The notes below the pieces were generated by a model. The model was not told the origin of the DNA and did no database searches. It saw nothing but the letters and a program-made list of their open reading frames with translations. This document shows, in pieces, positions 15,666 to 23,906 of a DNA stretch of 64,000 bases (its first letter is position 1; every line of letters begins with the position of its first letter). Both the position numbers and the translations under genes were made by a program. Origin of the DNA: Thiohalocapsa sp. PB-PSB1 (lineage in GTDB: Bacteria; Pseudomonadota; Gammaproteobacteria; Chromatiales; Chromatiaceae); contig CP050890.1 of NCBI GenBank assembly GCA_016745215.1, positions 1,240,001 to 1,304,000 on the forward strand. The letters are read 5' to 3'.

Positions 15666-16092
15666 CGATATCTCCTACGATATCTATTGGATTCGCGGCT
15701 TGGATCTTTGCGATTTCGGCCAGCTTCTTTAGCAGTCTGTCATCAGTCGTGATAAAGAAGTCTGCATTTCCTTCGATTGCCGCTGCCACATGGAGAGCAT
15801 CCTTGGCCTTGATACCATACGCTACAAACGAGTTTGCCCTTTCCTTCAGTGTCTCGGTTTCCTCAATGTCAACGACTGCGAGCTTTTTCCATCTTTCTAT
15901 CGCGCTTCTCTTTTCTTCAAATGGATTTTGGTCGTTCTCGATATCTAGGATATAAGACCACACGAGATCCACTTTTCCTTCCTTAATTCGCTCCTGGATA
16001 TAAAGTTTCGCTTCGGTTTCCAAGCGAATGCGAATGTGACTTTGGTCGTCGAAGGGTCGATTAAATGCGCAGTTGTCAAGATAAAGTCGCAT
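15649..16092 (-). CDS. PIN-domain ribonuclease (VapC-like toxin)
   Basis: A 147-residue PIN-domain protein. MRLYLDNCAFNRPFD carries the first catalytic Asp, IKAKDALHVAAAIE the central Asp and DFFITTDDRLLKK the C-terminal acidic pair, all as in VapC-type RNases. I use ATG 16092; the longer frame to 16140 adds residues that run towards the attC-like site. It is the first gene of the cassette and would be held inactive by the overlapping downstream protein. Confidence 0.8.
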   Translation of the reverse strand: MRLYLDNCAFNRPFDDQSHIRIRLETEAKLYIQERIKEGKVDLVWSYILDIENDQNPFEEKRSAIERWKKLAVVDIEETETLKERANSFVAYGIKAKDALHVAAAIEGNADFFITTDDRLLKKLAEIAKIQAANPIDIVGDIDDNHN

Positions 16093-16141
16093 TATCGTTT
16101 CACGCTTTGGTGCATTGTCTGCCCGTTGTTCGGCCTTCACC

Positions 16142-16272
16142 GGCTAACGTTAGCGTTGAGTTGCAACCGGCATGACTGGCACGGCGGTACCCGCACCACC
16201 GAGGCTGGCCTGTGGCACGGCGGTGCAGATGGTACGGACCGCCGGTTGTCAGCTCGAACGCTCTTGTTGGAC
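16142..16272 (-). other. attC-like site 3
   Basis: GGCTAAC (16142-16148) and GTTGGAC (16266-16272) bound a 131-bp imperfect hairpin. The arms AGCGTTGAGTTGCAACCGGC and GCCGGTTGTCAGCTCGAACGC pair with mismatches and an internal asymmetric region, as expected of attC. Confidence 0.7.
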
Positions 16273-16509
16273 CTGGGCCTTTCAGACGACGTGCCGGTCT
16301 ATGGAATTTCAGTGGATCGGCTGGTGAGTGTCAAGGAGGGATGGGGCGGGATGCGTGCGGCAGTTTCGGGTGTACAGCACGCTTTTTGGGCGTTTTGCCG
16401 CGGGTCGGCGTGCGGAGAATCGGGTTTGTGCGGCTTTGACGGGGTGTTTTCCGGTGTCTGAGACAGGGGGATAGCTCCGCGGCTGTGCACGGATTGGCAA
16501 GCATTCATG

Positions 16510-16736
16510 TCACGCGGCCTCGAGGTAACAGGGCGGTGGGTCGTGAAACGACAGGAGGACGTAGACCTGGCGCAGCTTGCCTTCCCCGCACTTGGGACAG
16601 AGGCTGTAGTCGATGCCTTGTTTGGTGAGAAAGGCATCCATGTCGGCGATGAAGGGCAGATGGGGGTCGTCGAGACCGAGGCGGGCGCGGCAGGTGGTGA
16701 GCTTGTCCTTGCGGTGACCGTTGGCCAGGATGCCAT
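16510..16736 (-). pseudogene. IS91-family transposase C-terminal fragment
   Basis: About 75 codons, GILANGHRKDKLTTCRARLG through SLCPKCGEGKLRQVYVL to a TGA at 16510-16512, match the C-terminal region of IS91-like Y2 transposases (the L-A-N-x-x-R and CPxCG parts). The rest is missing where the RAYT repeat array begins at 16737. Confidence 0.6.
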
Positions 16737-16773
16737 AATCGAGTTAAAGGTAATCGAGTTAAAGGCGAGTTAA

Positions 16774-18149
16774 GGAATAGAAATTTATTAACTTGTGCAC
16801 TCCTGAGAAGCAGCAGGAACGGCGCGATAATTCCATGCTGGCAAAAACGTATCAAAGAGGATGCGCATGTTTTGCTTGAAATCTGCCGCCACTTTTCGCC
16901 CCGTTTCATAGACCTTATCGATGACATGAACGAACGCCTTGAGTCCCGTTGAAGTGTGGGTGTTTTCCATGAGTTCCTTGACCAACTCGGTACTGGTGAA
17001 AATCACGCCTTGGCAGGCACGGGTCACATGGGGAAAGAGACGGTGTTCGATGGGATTGTACTTAGAACAGTAGGGCGGATAATGCGCAATGCGAATTTCG
17101 ATCCCAAGCTCATCGGCGAGGCTCTGCAAGTCCTGTTTAAAGAGGTCGTGACGGGAACTGTTACTCCCGCCCCCATCGCACAGCACCAGGATGGAGGTAG
17201 CGCTGGGATAGTGTAGGCGACCGTGGTTATACCACCAATGCCGAAAACTGTCGCAGGCAAATTCACTGGTATCGTGGCTATTCCCGAGTTGGATGTAGCC
17301 GACATTATGCTTGATGTCATAGAAGCTATGCGGAATGATGACCCCTTCAGCAAAGCTGTTGAAATCATGGTCGTAGGTGTGCAGGGCTTCTAAGGTATAC
17401 AACTGCCCGTCACGGTAAAAATTGCCAAGATTTTCTTTCTTCTTGGTATCCATGCTGACGATCGGATTGCCCGCGGCCTGATCGGCGGCTTTGAGTTGCG
17501 TGATCTTCTCAAATTGGGCATCGCGGTGTTTGATCTCGTCCTTCATGGTCGTTTTCTTCTGCGCTTTGCGGCGACGGTAGCCATGTTTTTTTAACAGCTT
17601 GCGCACGACCCATTGGCTGATCTGGATCTGATGATCTTCTCGCAATGCCGCGACAATCTCACCCAGGGTGAGGTTCGTCCAGCGGACCTTTTCATCCATC
17701 GGATCGCCCGCGGTATGATGGCGTAGAACCGCCAGGAACTTCTCGTCCAACGATGGCCCCCACGTCTGCTCATAGGGGCGACGACCACCACCAGGTTTGC
17801 GCACCCGGGGCTTGGTCCCGACTTTGTCCCCGCGAAGCTGCTCGTGTACCTCGCGCTCAGATAAACCGCTCATCTCGCGCGCGCCTTTGCTTACGGTGTT
17901 TCGGCTGCAACCCAGTACCTCCGCAATATACACGCGACCACCGCGACCATACTTCAAGGCTTCTAAGCCTGCATACAGACGGCGATCTTTCTCATTCAGG
18001 CCCATATAGAAACGACGCATCGATTCCTCTACTTGGGGGGAATAACGCTCCATTTAGGTCTCCAGAAGTTTGGCTTGGTTGCAGAGGCTAAAATGATACT
18101 ATACCTTCTCCCTTCTGATGAGCTGCACAAGTTATCTAATTTCCGTTCC
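16774..18149 (-). mobile_element. ISAzo13-family insertion sequence, 1,376 bp
   Basis: Terminal inverted repeats of about 25 bp: left begins GGAATAGAAATTTATTAACT, right (reverse complement) GGAACGGAAATTAGATAACT. A TAA duplication flanks it (16771-16773 and 18150-18152), and excision restores the repeat array. One intact transposase gene is inside, so it may be active. Confidence 0.85.
16788..18053 (-). CDS. ISAzo13-family DDE transposase
   Basis: A 421-residue intact transposase. An N-terminal helix-turn-helix (VYIAEVLGCSRNTVSKGARE) precedes a DDE catalytic region: VSMDTKKKENLGNF with the first Asp, LVLCDGGGSNSSRHDLF with the second, and HYPPYCSKYNPIEHRLFPH with the Glu. These strings are diagnostic of the ISAzo13 family. 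It is the only gene of the element and carries no stops or frameshifts. Confidence 0.9.
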   Translation of the reverse strand: MERYSPQVEESMRRFYMGLNEKDRRLYAGLEALKYGRGGRVYIAEVLGCSRNTVSKGAREMSGLSEREVHEQLRGDKVGTKPRVRKPGGGRRPYEQTWGPSLDEKFLAVLRHHTAGDPMDEKVRWTNLTLGEIVAALREDHQIQISQWVVRKLLKKHGYRRRKAQKKTTMKDEIKHRDAQFEKITQLKAADQAAGNPIVSMDTKKKENLGNFYRDGQLYTLEALHTYDHDFNSFAEGVIIPHSFYDIKHNVGYIQLGNSHDTSEFACDSFRHWWYNHGRLHYPSATSILVLCDGGGSNSSRHDLFKQDLQSLADELGIEIRIAHYPPYCSKYNPIEHRLFPHVTRACQGVIFTSTELVKELMENTHTSTGLKAFVHVIDKVYETGRKVAADFKQNMRILFDTFLPAWNYRAVPAASQECTS

Positions 18150-18273
18150 TAAAGGGAAGGCGAGTTAAAGAGGCGAGTTAAAGGGACACCCATTTAGCTT
18201 GCTCCCCATTTAGCTTGCTCATATAGCTCGACGTTCCCAGGGAAGGTAAGATTCCCTTTCCTCTATACCCGCT

Positions 18274-19362
18274 TCAAGCAGCTAATTGGGGCGCGAACAG
18301 GCCGCGTGCAGCACGAATGCCCCGTAAGTATTTCGTCTGTCGCCGAGCACACAAACTGGTCATTGCTTCTGGCGCACCGATCGCGGTACCGAATGCATCG
18401 AGAAGCCGGTCGGCGTGGCTGAGGAAGCGTTCGCTGTCGATGTTCAGCCGATCAAGGATGCGTGGATGCTGCCCCGCAATATGACCGCGCTTGTCCGAGC
18501 GCAACGCCCGGCCCGTCCAGTCGACCAGTTCCAGGTAGTCCTCGAACGCGAAGGGCACCGCCCAAGGCGTCCGGGCGGTCGCGTCGAACGGCATCAGCGG
18601 GATTTTCGGCAAGGCCTGTGTCTCTTCCTCTGAGCGCAAGGTTTCGCCCTCCAGCGCGGGAGGAGACAGGCTGACCGGCGGGCTCTCTGTTGCGGTGATC
18701 TCGGAATCAACCTTGTCCGGCACCGCTTCGATGCGCTCTTGGATGGAGCTGTAGTCCGAGTCCTCCAGCGTCTCGGCGATCCCGGCGCGCACCGGGTTGA
18801 GATCGACATAGGCCATCGCTGCCAGCAGTGCCTGCTCATCCAGCAACGCCTGGCTCTTGAAGCGACCTTCCCAGAAGCGGCCCTTCACGCCGTCCTCGGC
18901 ATTCGCCTGCCGGGCAATGTGCTCGTTCAGCGTGCGCATGAACCAGGACAGGTCGTGCAGCCGCGCCCGGTAGGTCTCGGCCAGCGCCTCCACCTTGGCG
19001 ATCTCCGCGTCGCACATCTCGGCGCGCGCCTCGGACAGGTAACGCGTCACCAACAGCGGGCCTGTGAACAGCTTTGTCCAGCGTTGCAGCACCTCCTCGA
19101 CCGACCAATCCAGGGCCCGCTGCTGGTCGATGCGGACAACAACGTGATAGTGGTTGCTCATGACGGCATAGGCGGCTACGTCGATCGCGAAGATCGCGGC
19201 GAGCTGCATGATGCGCTCGGCGATCCACCCGCGACGGTGATCGTAGTTGTTGCCGGAGAAGTGGTCCTCGCCACAGAGGAAGGCGCGCCGCACGCAGCGA
19301 CTGACGCAGTGATACCAGGGGGTGTCTTCAAGAGAGACGAGCGTTGCGCGGGGGCTGGTCAT
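18274..19362 (-). CDS. REP-associated tyrosine transposase (RAYT, Y1 HUH)
   Basis: A 362-residue protein. The HUH metal motif is MSNHYHVVV at about residue 67-75. RARLHDLSWFMRTLNEHIAR, the GRFWEGRFKSQ box and AMAYVDLNPVRAGI are standard in the large RAYT group. The last ~140 residues are family-specific. RAYTs cut and paste single-stranded REP hairpins. It lies between two REP-type arrays with a GGGTGTCC core, its likely substrate. The frame is intact. Confidence 0.85.
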   Translation of the reverse strand: MTSPRATLVSLEDTPWYHCVSRCVRRAFLCGEDHFSGNNYDHRRGWIAERIMQLAAIFAIDVAAYAVMSNHYHVVVRIDQQRALDWSVEEVLQRWTKLFTGPLLVTRYLSEARAEMCDAEIAKVEALAETYRARLHDLSWFMRTLNEHIARQANAEDGVKGRFWEGRFKSQALLDEQALLAAMAYVDLNPVRAGIAETLEDSDYSSIQERIEAVPDKVDSEITATESPPVSLSPPALEGETLRSEEETQALPKIPLMPFDATARTPWAVPFAFEDYLELVDWTGRALRSDKRGHIAGQHPRILDRLNIDSERFLSHADRLLDAFGTAIGAPEAMTSLCARRQTKYLRGIRAARGLFAPQLAA

Positions 19363-19421
19363 GGCGAGGTTCCAGATGTTGCGTGGTTTAAGGAAAGCCT
19401 AGCCCAGGTATGGAAGGAAAG

Positions 19422-19600
19422 TCAAGCTAAGTGGGTGTCCTATTAAAGTCCTGTCCTATTAAAGTCCTCCTATTAAAGTCCATTAAAGTCAAGCTAAGTG
19501 GGTGTCCTATTAAAGGTGTCTCTATTAAAGGTGTCCTCCTATTAAAGGTGTCCTATTAAAGTCCATTAAAGTCACTCTATTAAAGTCACTATTAAAGTCA
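19422..19600. repeat. Right stutter array of RAYT element 1 (TATTAAAG seed)
   Basis: After AAGCTAAGTGGGTGTCC, the seed TATTAAAG recurs about twelve times. Each copy is preceded by a variable remnant of GGGTGTCC (GTCC, TCC, CC, C) and followed by GTC or GTG. One full head, CAAGCTAAGTGGGTGTCC, reappears mid-array at 19489. Confidence 0.85.
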
Positions 19601-19761
19601 TGCTCATTCAGCCCGGCGGCAGGGCGCTGCCTTTTTGAGGCTTGTTCATTCAGCCCGGCGGCAGGACGCTGCCTTTTGAGACTTGATCATTCAGCCCGGC
19701 GGCTGGCCATTGCCTGCTGAGGCTGGTTCACTCAGTCGGGCGGATTCGGCGGTGCCTTGCG
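19601..19761. repeat. Four tandem copies of a ~42-bp unit
   Basis: Copies beginning near 19603, 19645, 19686 and 19727 share TCATTCAGCCCGGCGGC and a GCTGCCTTTTGAGG-like second half. Divergence increases towards the attC side (fourth copy CACTCAGTCGGGCGG). Confidence 0.85.
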
Positions 19762-19763
19762 GA

Positions 19764-19857
19764 GGCCAACGTCAAGCACAGCCCGCCGCTTGCTGGCCAG
19801 CCGCCCGCGTCAGCGGCGGCTGGCCAGCAAGCGGTCGGGCTTGTGCGTTTGTTGGGC
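19764..19857 (-). other. attC-like site 4
   Basis: GGCCAAC (19764-19770) and GTTGGGC (19851-19857) bound a 94-bp hairpin with arms CCGCTTGCTGGCCAGCCGCC and GGCGGCTGGCCAGCAAGCGG, which are perfect. The upstream antitoxin ORF terminates within it. Confidence 0.8.
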
Positions 19858-20028
19858 CGCAACAGTGCTGGCTGCCGGTTTGCGTGGCGGGAGGGAGATA
19901 ACGCGCTCGGGGTGTGCGGCTTGCTTCGTCATCAAGTCCTCAAATATGTCGTCAATGCTGTAATTGAACTGGCGGGCGTACTCGTCTCGAAGAGCTCGTG
20001 TTTCCGCGACGATTGGGTCTTGCCACAT
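19810..20028 (-). CDS. Putative antitoxin of the second PIN module
   Basis: A 72-residue protein. The first half, MWQDPIVAETRALRDEYA then FNYSIDDIFEDLM, is the conserved pattern of a small protein regularly paired with PIN toxins; the Ala/Pro/Arg-rich tail is encoded by the attC-like site itself. It starts two bases after the PIN gene stops. The role is inferred from pairing. Confidence 0.7.
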   Translation of the reverse strand: MWQDPIVAETRALRDEYARQFNYSIDDIFEDLMTKQAAHPERVISLPPRKPAASTVAAQQTHKPDRLLASRR

Positions 20029-20030
20029 AG

Positions 20031-20516
20031 TTAAGGCTCCATGAGTTCAATAGGAGTGCAGATAACCGGCGGTTCGTACCCATTAGATCTGCAGGTGGTA
20101 TCAATCTTGGGCCGGGTGTGCGCATTTGCGATATGCGTACAGTTCCAAGTAAGCAAATACGCGACGCCGTTCGCCGCCGCTATCGCTACGTGATACGCAT
20201 CCGCTTCGGCCATCTTTGGGAGAGCATGGTTGTCGATTAGGGCTTGCGCTAACGCCCTTACATGGTCAGAGACTTGAAGCAAAGGAAGATCCGCGATAGC
20301 AACCAAGCGACGTTGCGCGGCCTCCGGATGGCCTTTGCTGGCTTCTAATATGACGAGATCAGACACGAAGACTCTGTAGTTCGGTCTCCGTGCTTCCCAC
20401 CACTCAGCAGTCGTATTTTGATTCGCCGTCGCACGCAAGTCATTGCTCGGCCGAGCTGTCAAATAGCTGATAACCGAAGTTTCAACGTAAACAGTTTCGT
20501 TCACAGGAAACCTCAA
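20031..20516 (-). CDS. PIN-domain protein (VapC-like toxin)
   Basis: A 161-residue protein. VYVETSVISYLTARPS is the first PIN strand (Glu in place of the usual Asp), LVILEASKG carries the second acidic residue, and EADAYHVAIAAANGVAYLLT plus WNCTHIANA form the C-terminal catalytic part. It is the first gene of a two-gene cassette between attC-like sites 5 and 4, and would act as a ribonuclease toxin. Confidence 0.8.
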   Translation of the reverse strand: MRFPVNETVYVETSVISYLTARPSNDLRATANQNTTAEWWEARRPNYRVFVSDLVILEASKGHPEAAQRRLVAIADLPLLQVSDHVRALAQALIDNHALPKMAEADAYHVAIAAANGVAYLLTWNCTHIANAHTRPKIDTTCRSNGYEPPVICTPIELMEP

Positions 20517-20526
20517 TCTTTTTGCC

Positions 20527-20615
20527 GCCCAACGTCAACCGCAGCCCGCGCCAAACTGCGGCGACGCGCGAAGCGCCCGCCGCAGTTTGGCGTCGGGCTG
20601 GCGGACTCGTTAGGC
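20527..20615 (-). other. attC-like site 5
   Basis: GCCCAAC (20527-20533) and GTTAGGC (20609-20615), both matching the RYYYAAC/GTTRRRY consensus, bound an 89-bp hairpin with arms CGCAGCCCGCGCCAAACTGC and GCAGTTTGGCGTCGGGCTGGC. The hicB stop codon overlaps GTTAGGC. Confidence 0.85.
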
Positions 20616-20822
20616 ATACATTAGCTTCCCGCGAGGCTCGGGAATGGGGCGCCCAAGTTCCTGCGCGGTCTCGATCCATTCGCGGATGATTAACTCGGCG
20701 TTCTTGAGCGCTTCCTGATAGGAAGCCCCGTCGGCCATGCACCCCGGCAATTCCGGTACCTCAGCGAGGTACGCGGTATCCTCTGTGCTCCAATAGATCA
20801 AGATCTCGTATTTCGGCTGCAT
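20610..20822 (-). CDS. hicB: HicB-family antitoxin
   Basis: A 70-residue short HicB. YEILIYWSTEDTAYLAEVPE and LPGCMADGASYQEALKNAE are the partial RNase H-like fold of HicB, including the conserved P-E-L-P-G-C. No DNA-binding tail is present. It follows hicA by eight bases and ends in an attC-like site. It would bind and block HicA. Confidence 0.85.
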   Translation of the reverse strand: MQPKYEILIYWSTEDTAYLAEVPELPGCMADGASYQEALKNAELIIREWIETAQELGRPIPEPRGKLMYA

Positions 20823-20830
20823 CGCTTCTC

Positions 20831-21073
20831 TCAGAGTTTGTACTTAAGGATGACGGTTCGAACCTGCTTGACCTGATACGCTTTCGCCTTAGCACCGACT
20901 GGTTGCAAGTTCAGGATCTCTTCGACACCTTCTCTTGAGTAGATGTAGTGATCGCCTCGGACGCGCTCCGCAAACCCGAGCTTCAGCATAAGCGAGCAAA
21001 GGTCCTTGAACGGGATGTTGGCGTCCGAAGTTCCGCGAAGGACAATGCTCAGCGTCTTCTCGGCTTTACCCAT
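20831..21073 (-). CDS. hicA: HicA-family mRNA interferase toxin
   Basis: An 80-residue protein with the HicA double-stranded-RNA-binding-like fold. FKDLCSLMLKLGFAERVRG is the first helix and strand, and GDHYIYSREGVEEILNLQP contains the catalytic His; the C-terminus VKQVRTVILKY matches the last helix. It cleaves mRNA unless bound by HicB. It is the first gene of the cassette after attC-like site 6. Confidence 0.8.
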   Translation of the reverse strand: MGKAEKTLSIVLRGTSDANIPFKDLCSLMLKLGFAERVRGDHYIYSREGVEEILNLQPVGAKAKAYQVKQVRTVILKYKL

Positions 21074-21095
21074 GAGTGCGTGATGGCGAATCGGT

Positions 21096-21226
21096 GCCTA
21101 ACGTTAGGCATAGCCGGCGCCCGCGCTGTCTCGCATAAGACGAGCCGCCACGACTGTGCTCGCGTCATACACTGAAATTGCAAATTACGACGGACCGCGG
21201 GCGTCCGGCTGATGCATTTGTTGGAC
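21096..21226 (-). other. attC-like site 6
   Basis: GCCTAAC (21096-21102) is immediately followed by GTTAGGC, and GTTGGAC (21220-21226) closes the site. Arms AGCCGGCGCCCGCG and CGCGGGCGTCCGGCT pair. It is the last attC-like site seen before the RAYT element. Confidence 0.75.
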
Positions 21227-21248
21227 GGCTGACGCTGGCGACGCGTTG

Positions 21249-21300
21249 GCTATGGATTTTTCTCCAGCATCGGAGGTGTTGTCAATACCTTGCATCGGGT
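21249..21300 (-). repeat. 52-bp repeat copy 1 (GCTATGGATTTTTCTCC)
   Basis: Same orientation and about 80% identical to 55648-55700, where on the minus strand it lies just upstream of the nspC remnant. On that strand it reads TTGACAACNCCTCCG...GGAGAAAAATCC, that is, a possible -35 box followed by a small hairpin. Confidence 0.6.
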
Positions 21301-21350
21301 TTTCATAGACGGCGCGGGCGGCATTTGGGGGGATTCGAGCGTGCGACGAT

Positions 21351-22150
21351 CGAATTACGGAATTACGGTGACACTTTACCGGAATTACGGTGACACTTTA
21401 CCATTTACACCAATTTTCGTTGTTTCGGGTCATTCTTTTGCGAAGCGGGCCGACCTCGCTTGCCTTGACGTAGCGCTCGGCCAAGTTGCTTTTCAAGCTC
21501 GCCAAGCTTTTGATCGTCCATCAGTGGACGTCCGATGGTTTGGCCCTTGGTGAGAGCTGCCAAGTGTTCAGGATCTTCCGGCATCTCCAAGAATTCCGCT
21601 AAATTATCGACGCGATCCAGCAGGGGTCGAACAGTGACTAATCCATCGTCTTCGCGCCGGAAATGTGCTGGCGTGCTGGACCAGGGCCAGTCGGCAGGCG
21701 TCGCAGCTCGTTTGGCCTTCACGGGATTCAAAGCCAGGTAGCGGCAGGCTGCCATCAAGTGAGCTTCATCCATTGCCACGCAGCCAAACCGCCCTTGAAA
21801 CAGGTGGCCGGTTACCCGCAATCGCGCGTTGATGTAGCCGCTATATCGACGATGCGTCTCCCCGACGGCGCGGGACAGGCCGGTCTCGTTGGAGGGTGCG
21901 AGAATCAAGTGCACATGGTTCGGCATCAGGCAGTAGGACCAGACTTCCACGCCGTTTGATCGACACTCGTTCGCTAGCCAATCTCTATAAAGCGCATAGT
22001 CGTCTTCCTTCATGAAAACTTGTTGGCGTCTGTTCCCACGCTGCGTCACATGGTGGGGATGCCGGGAACGATGATGCGTGGAAGCCGAGACATACGCTTA
22101 GCATAAGCCCAGAACAAAATAGTGTAAATGGTAAAGTGTCACCGTAATTC
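21351..22150 (-). mobile_element. RAYT element 2 (GTGACACTTTACC family)
   Basis: Inverted ends: left GTGACACTTTACCATTTACAC (21388-21408, also partly duplicated from 21351), right its reverse complement at 22122-22142, with GAATTACG/CGTAATTC beyond. A Y1 transposase lies inside. The right end truncates the sigma-54 regulator. Confidence 0.75.
21405..22093 (-). pseudogene. RAYT (Y1 transposase), one-base frameshift near the N-terminus
   Basis: The main frame of 214 codons (from GTG 22049) holds LMPNHVHLILAP (HUH motif), HLFQGRFGCVAMDEAHLM and RYLALNPVKAKR, all RAYT hallmarks. The expected N-terminus MSRLPRIIVPGIP is encoded from ATG 22093 in another frame. Loss of one C at about 22053 separates it from HVTQRGN. 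The short GTG-started product might still be made. Confidence 0.75.
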
Positions 22151-23906
22151 TCCGCTCGCGCAGCGGCGGCACGCGGATCGGGAAGACGTTGAGCCGGTAG
22201 TAGAGGTCTTCGCGAAAGCGGCCCTCGGCCACGGCGCGGTCCAGGTCGCGGTTGGTGGCGGCGATCAGGCGCACGTCCACGTGTTGGGTGCGCGTGCTGC
22301 CCAGGCGCTCGAAGCCGCCGTCCTGAAGTACCCGCAGCAGCTTGCCCTGCAGCGCCGGCGGCAGCTCGCCGATCTCGTCGAGGAACAGGGTGGCGCCGTC
22401 GGCGACCTCGAAGCGGCCGATCTGGCGGGTCAGCGCGCCGGTGTAGGCGCCCTTCTCGCGGCCGAACAGCTCGGCCTCGATCAGGGTCTCGGGCAGGGCG
22501 GCGCAGTTGACCTTGATCAGCGGTCGGTCGCGGCGACCGCTGAGCCGGTGCAGGGCATTGGCCACCAGCTCCTTGCCGCTGCCGGTCTCGCCGAGGATGA
22601 GCACGGTGGAGCCGGTGGGCGCCACGCGCTCGATGCGCGACTTGAGCTGGCGCATGGCCTGGCCGTCGCCGGTGAGCGCTTCGTGGGACTGATGCAGCTC
22701 GATCTCCTCGCGCAGCAGCAGGTTCTCCGCCTCCAGCCGTTCCTTGAGCTGGCGCACCTGGGCAAGGGCGCGGGTCAGGTCCTGCTCGGCGGCCTGGCGC
22801 GCGGCCATGTCCTGCTTGCGCTGCAGTGCGCTGGCGATGATCTCGCCGAGCACGCGCAGGCGCTGGGCCAGCAGCCGGTCCCAGCGCCGATGGCGGTCGA
22901 AGGAGTCGAGGATCACCGCCCCGCCGACGATACCGCCCACCGTCAGCGGCAGCAGGATGGATGAGGCGATACCGGCCTTGCGCACATAGTTGCGCTCCGC
23001 GACCGCCTGCGCCGGGAATTCATCCATGGGCAGCACGAACACCCGGCCCTCGCGCAGGCGTGCCGTGATCCACGGGAAGCTCTCATCGAACAAGCGCCCG
23101 TTGAGGTGCGGGTCGGTCCGAGGCACGCCGGGGGCGGCCCAGCCCAGGGTCAGCGCGCCCTCGGTGCCGGTCGGCGCCCGGGAGAAGCGCACGATGAAGA
23201 CCCTGTCGGCCGCGAACAGGGTGCCGATCTTGGCCAGCGCGCCGTCGATCTCGGCGTCGATGTCTTCCGGCGACGGGTTGACGAAGCCCGCCGAGACCTC
23301 CGCGAGCAGGGTCTCGAATCGCAGCTGCGCCTGCAGCCTGGTCTCGGCCCGTCGTCGGGCCAAAGCGTTGCCGAAGATGGACGCGACCTGGGGCAACTGC
23401 GCGAGCAACTCCGGCGGCCAGCGGGTCTCGCGAAAACAGTGGATGAACAGCACTGCAATCAGCCTGCCATCGACCATGATCGGCTGGGCGATGGCCGCGA
23501 GCAGGCCGATGTCGGCCAGATAGTCCCGCTCCGCCTGCGCCTCCGGCGGCAGCTCGTGCAGACCTGCGTAGACCATCGGCCGGCCCGCGCGCAGCATCCG
23601 CGCCGCCACCGGAAACCGCTCGAAGAAGTCCGGCGTGGAGCAGGCCAGGTCCCCGCGCGCACCCTCGCCCAACCAGGCATAGGCCAGCTCATGTCCAAGG
23701 CTGCCGCCCTCGACGGTCAGCAGCCGGACCTCGTCGGCACCCGCGAATCTGCCGGTCAGCCGCAGTCCCTCCTCGATGGCCGCCTGCACCTCCTCGGCCC
23801 CCAGGTTGATCAGCCGCACCGCGAGCCCCGAGAGCAGCGTCTCGAACGGGACCGGTCGGCCGGGGGCGTTCGTCGGCGTCGATCGGGCTCGGGTGGCTTC
23901 GGGCAT
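22151..23906 (-). pseudogene. GAF-GAF-sigma-54 activator, C-terminus cut off by RAYT element 2
   Basis: Two GAF-like sensory regions (about residues 20-170 and 190-350), a coiled linker, then a sigma-54 AAA+ domain: GETGSGKELVANALHRLSG (Walker A), FGREKGAYTGALTR (the GAFTGA loop, here GAYTGA) and GATLFLDEIGELP (Walker B). It is clean up to FPIRVPPLRERR, where the RAYT end begins. The rest of AAA+ (Arg finger side, R-x-D-I-P) and the Fis-type DNA-binding helix are absent here and beyond the element. I place the start at ATG 23906. It cannot activate transcription as a normal enhancer-binding protein. Confidence 0.85.

Larger units (their letters stand above)
16737..18215. repeat. Left stutter array of the RAYT element, split by ISAzo13
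   Basis: The seed CGAGTTAAAGG occurs at 16739-16770 (three times) and again at 18160-18180 (twice), followed by GGGACACCCATTTAGCTTGC and a partial second copy. Removing the IS at 16774-18149 and one TAA rejoins the two parts into one continuous array. The outer part mirrors the GGGTGTCCTATTAAAG array to the right of the RAYT gene. Confidence 0.75.
18150..19600 (-). mobile_element. RAYT element 1 (Y1 transposase between inverted REP-type arrays)
   Basis: The transposase gene is bracketed by inverted sequences: GTTAAAGGGACACCCATTTAGCTTG on the left and CAAGCTAAGTGGGTGTCCTATTAAAG on the right. Both ends are extended by reiterated, truncated seeds. Architecture fits a REP-associated tyrosine transposase (REPtron). 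Confidence 0.75.
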
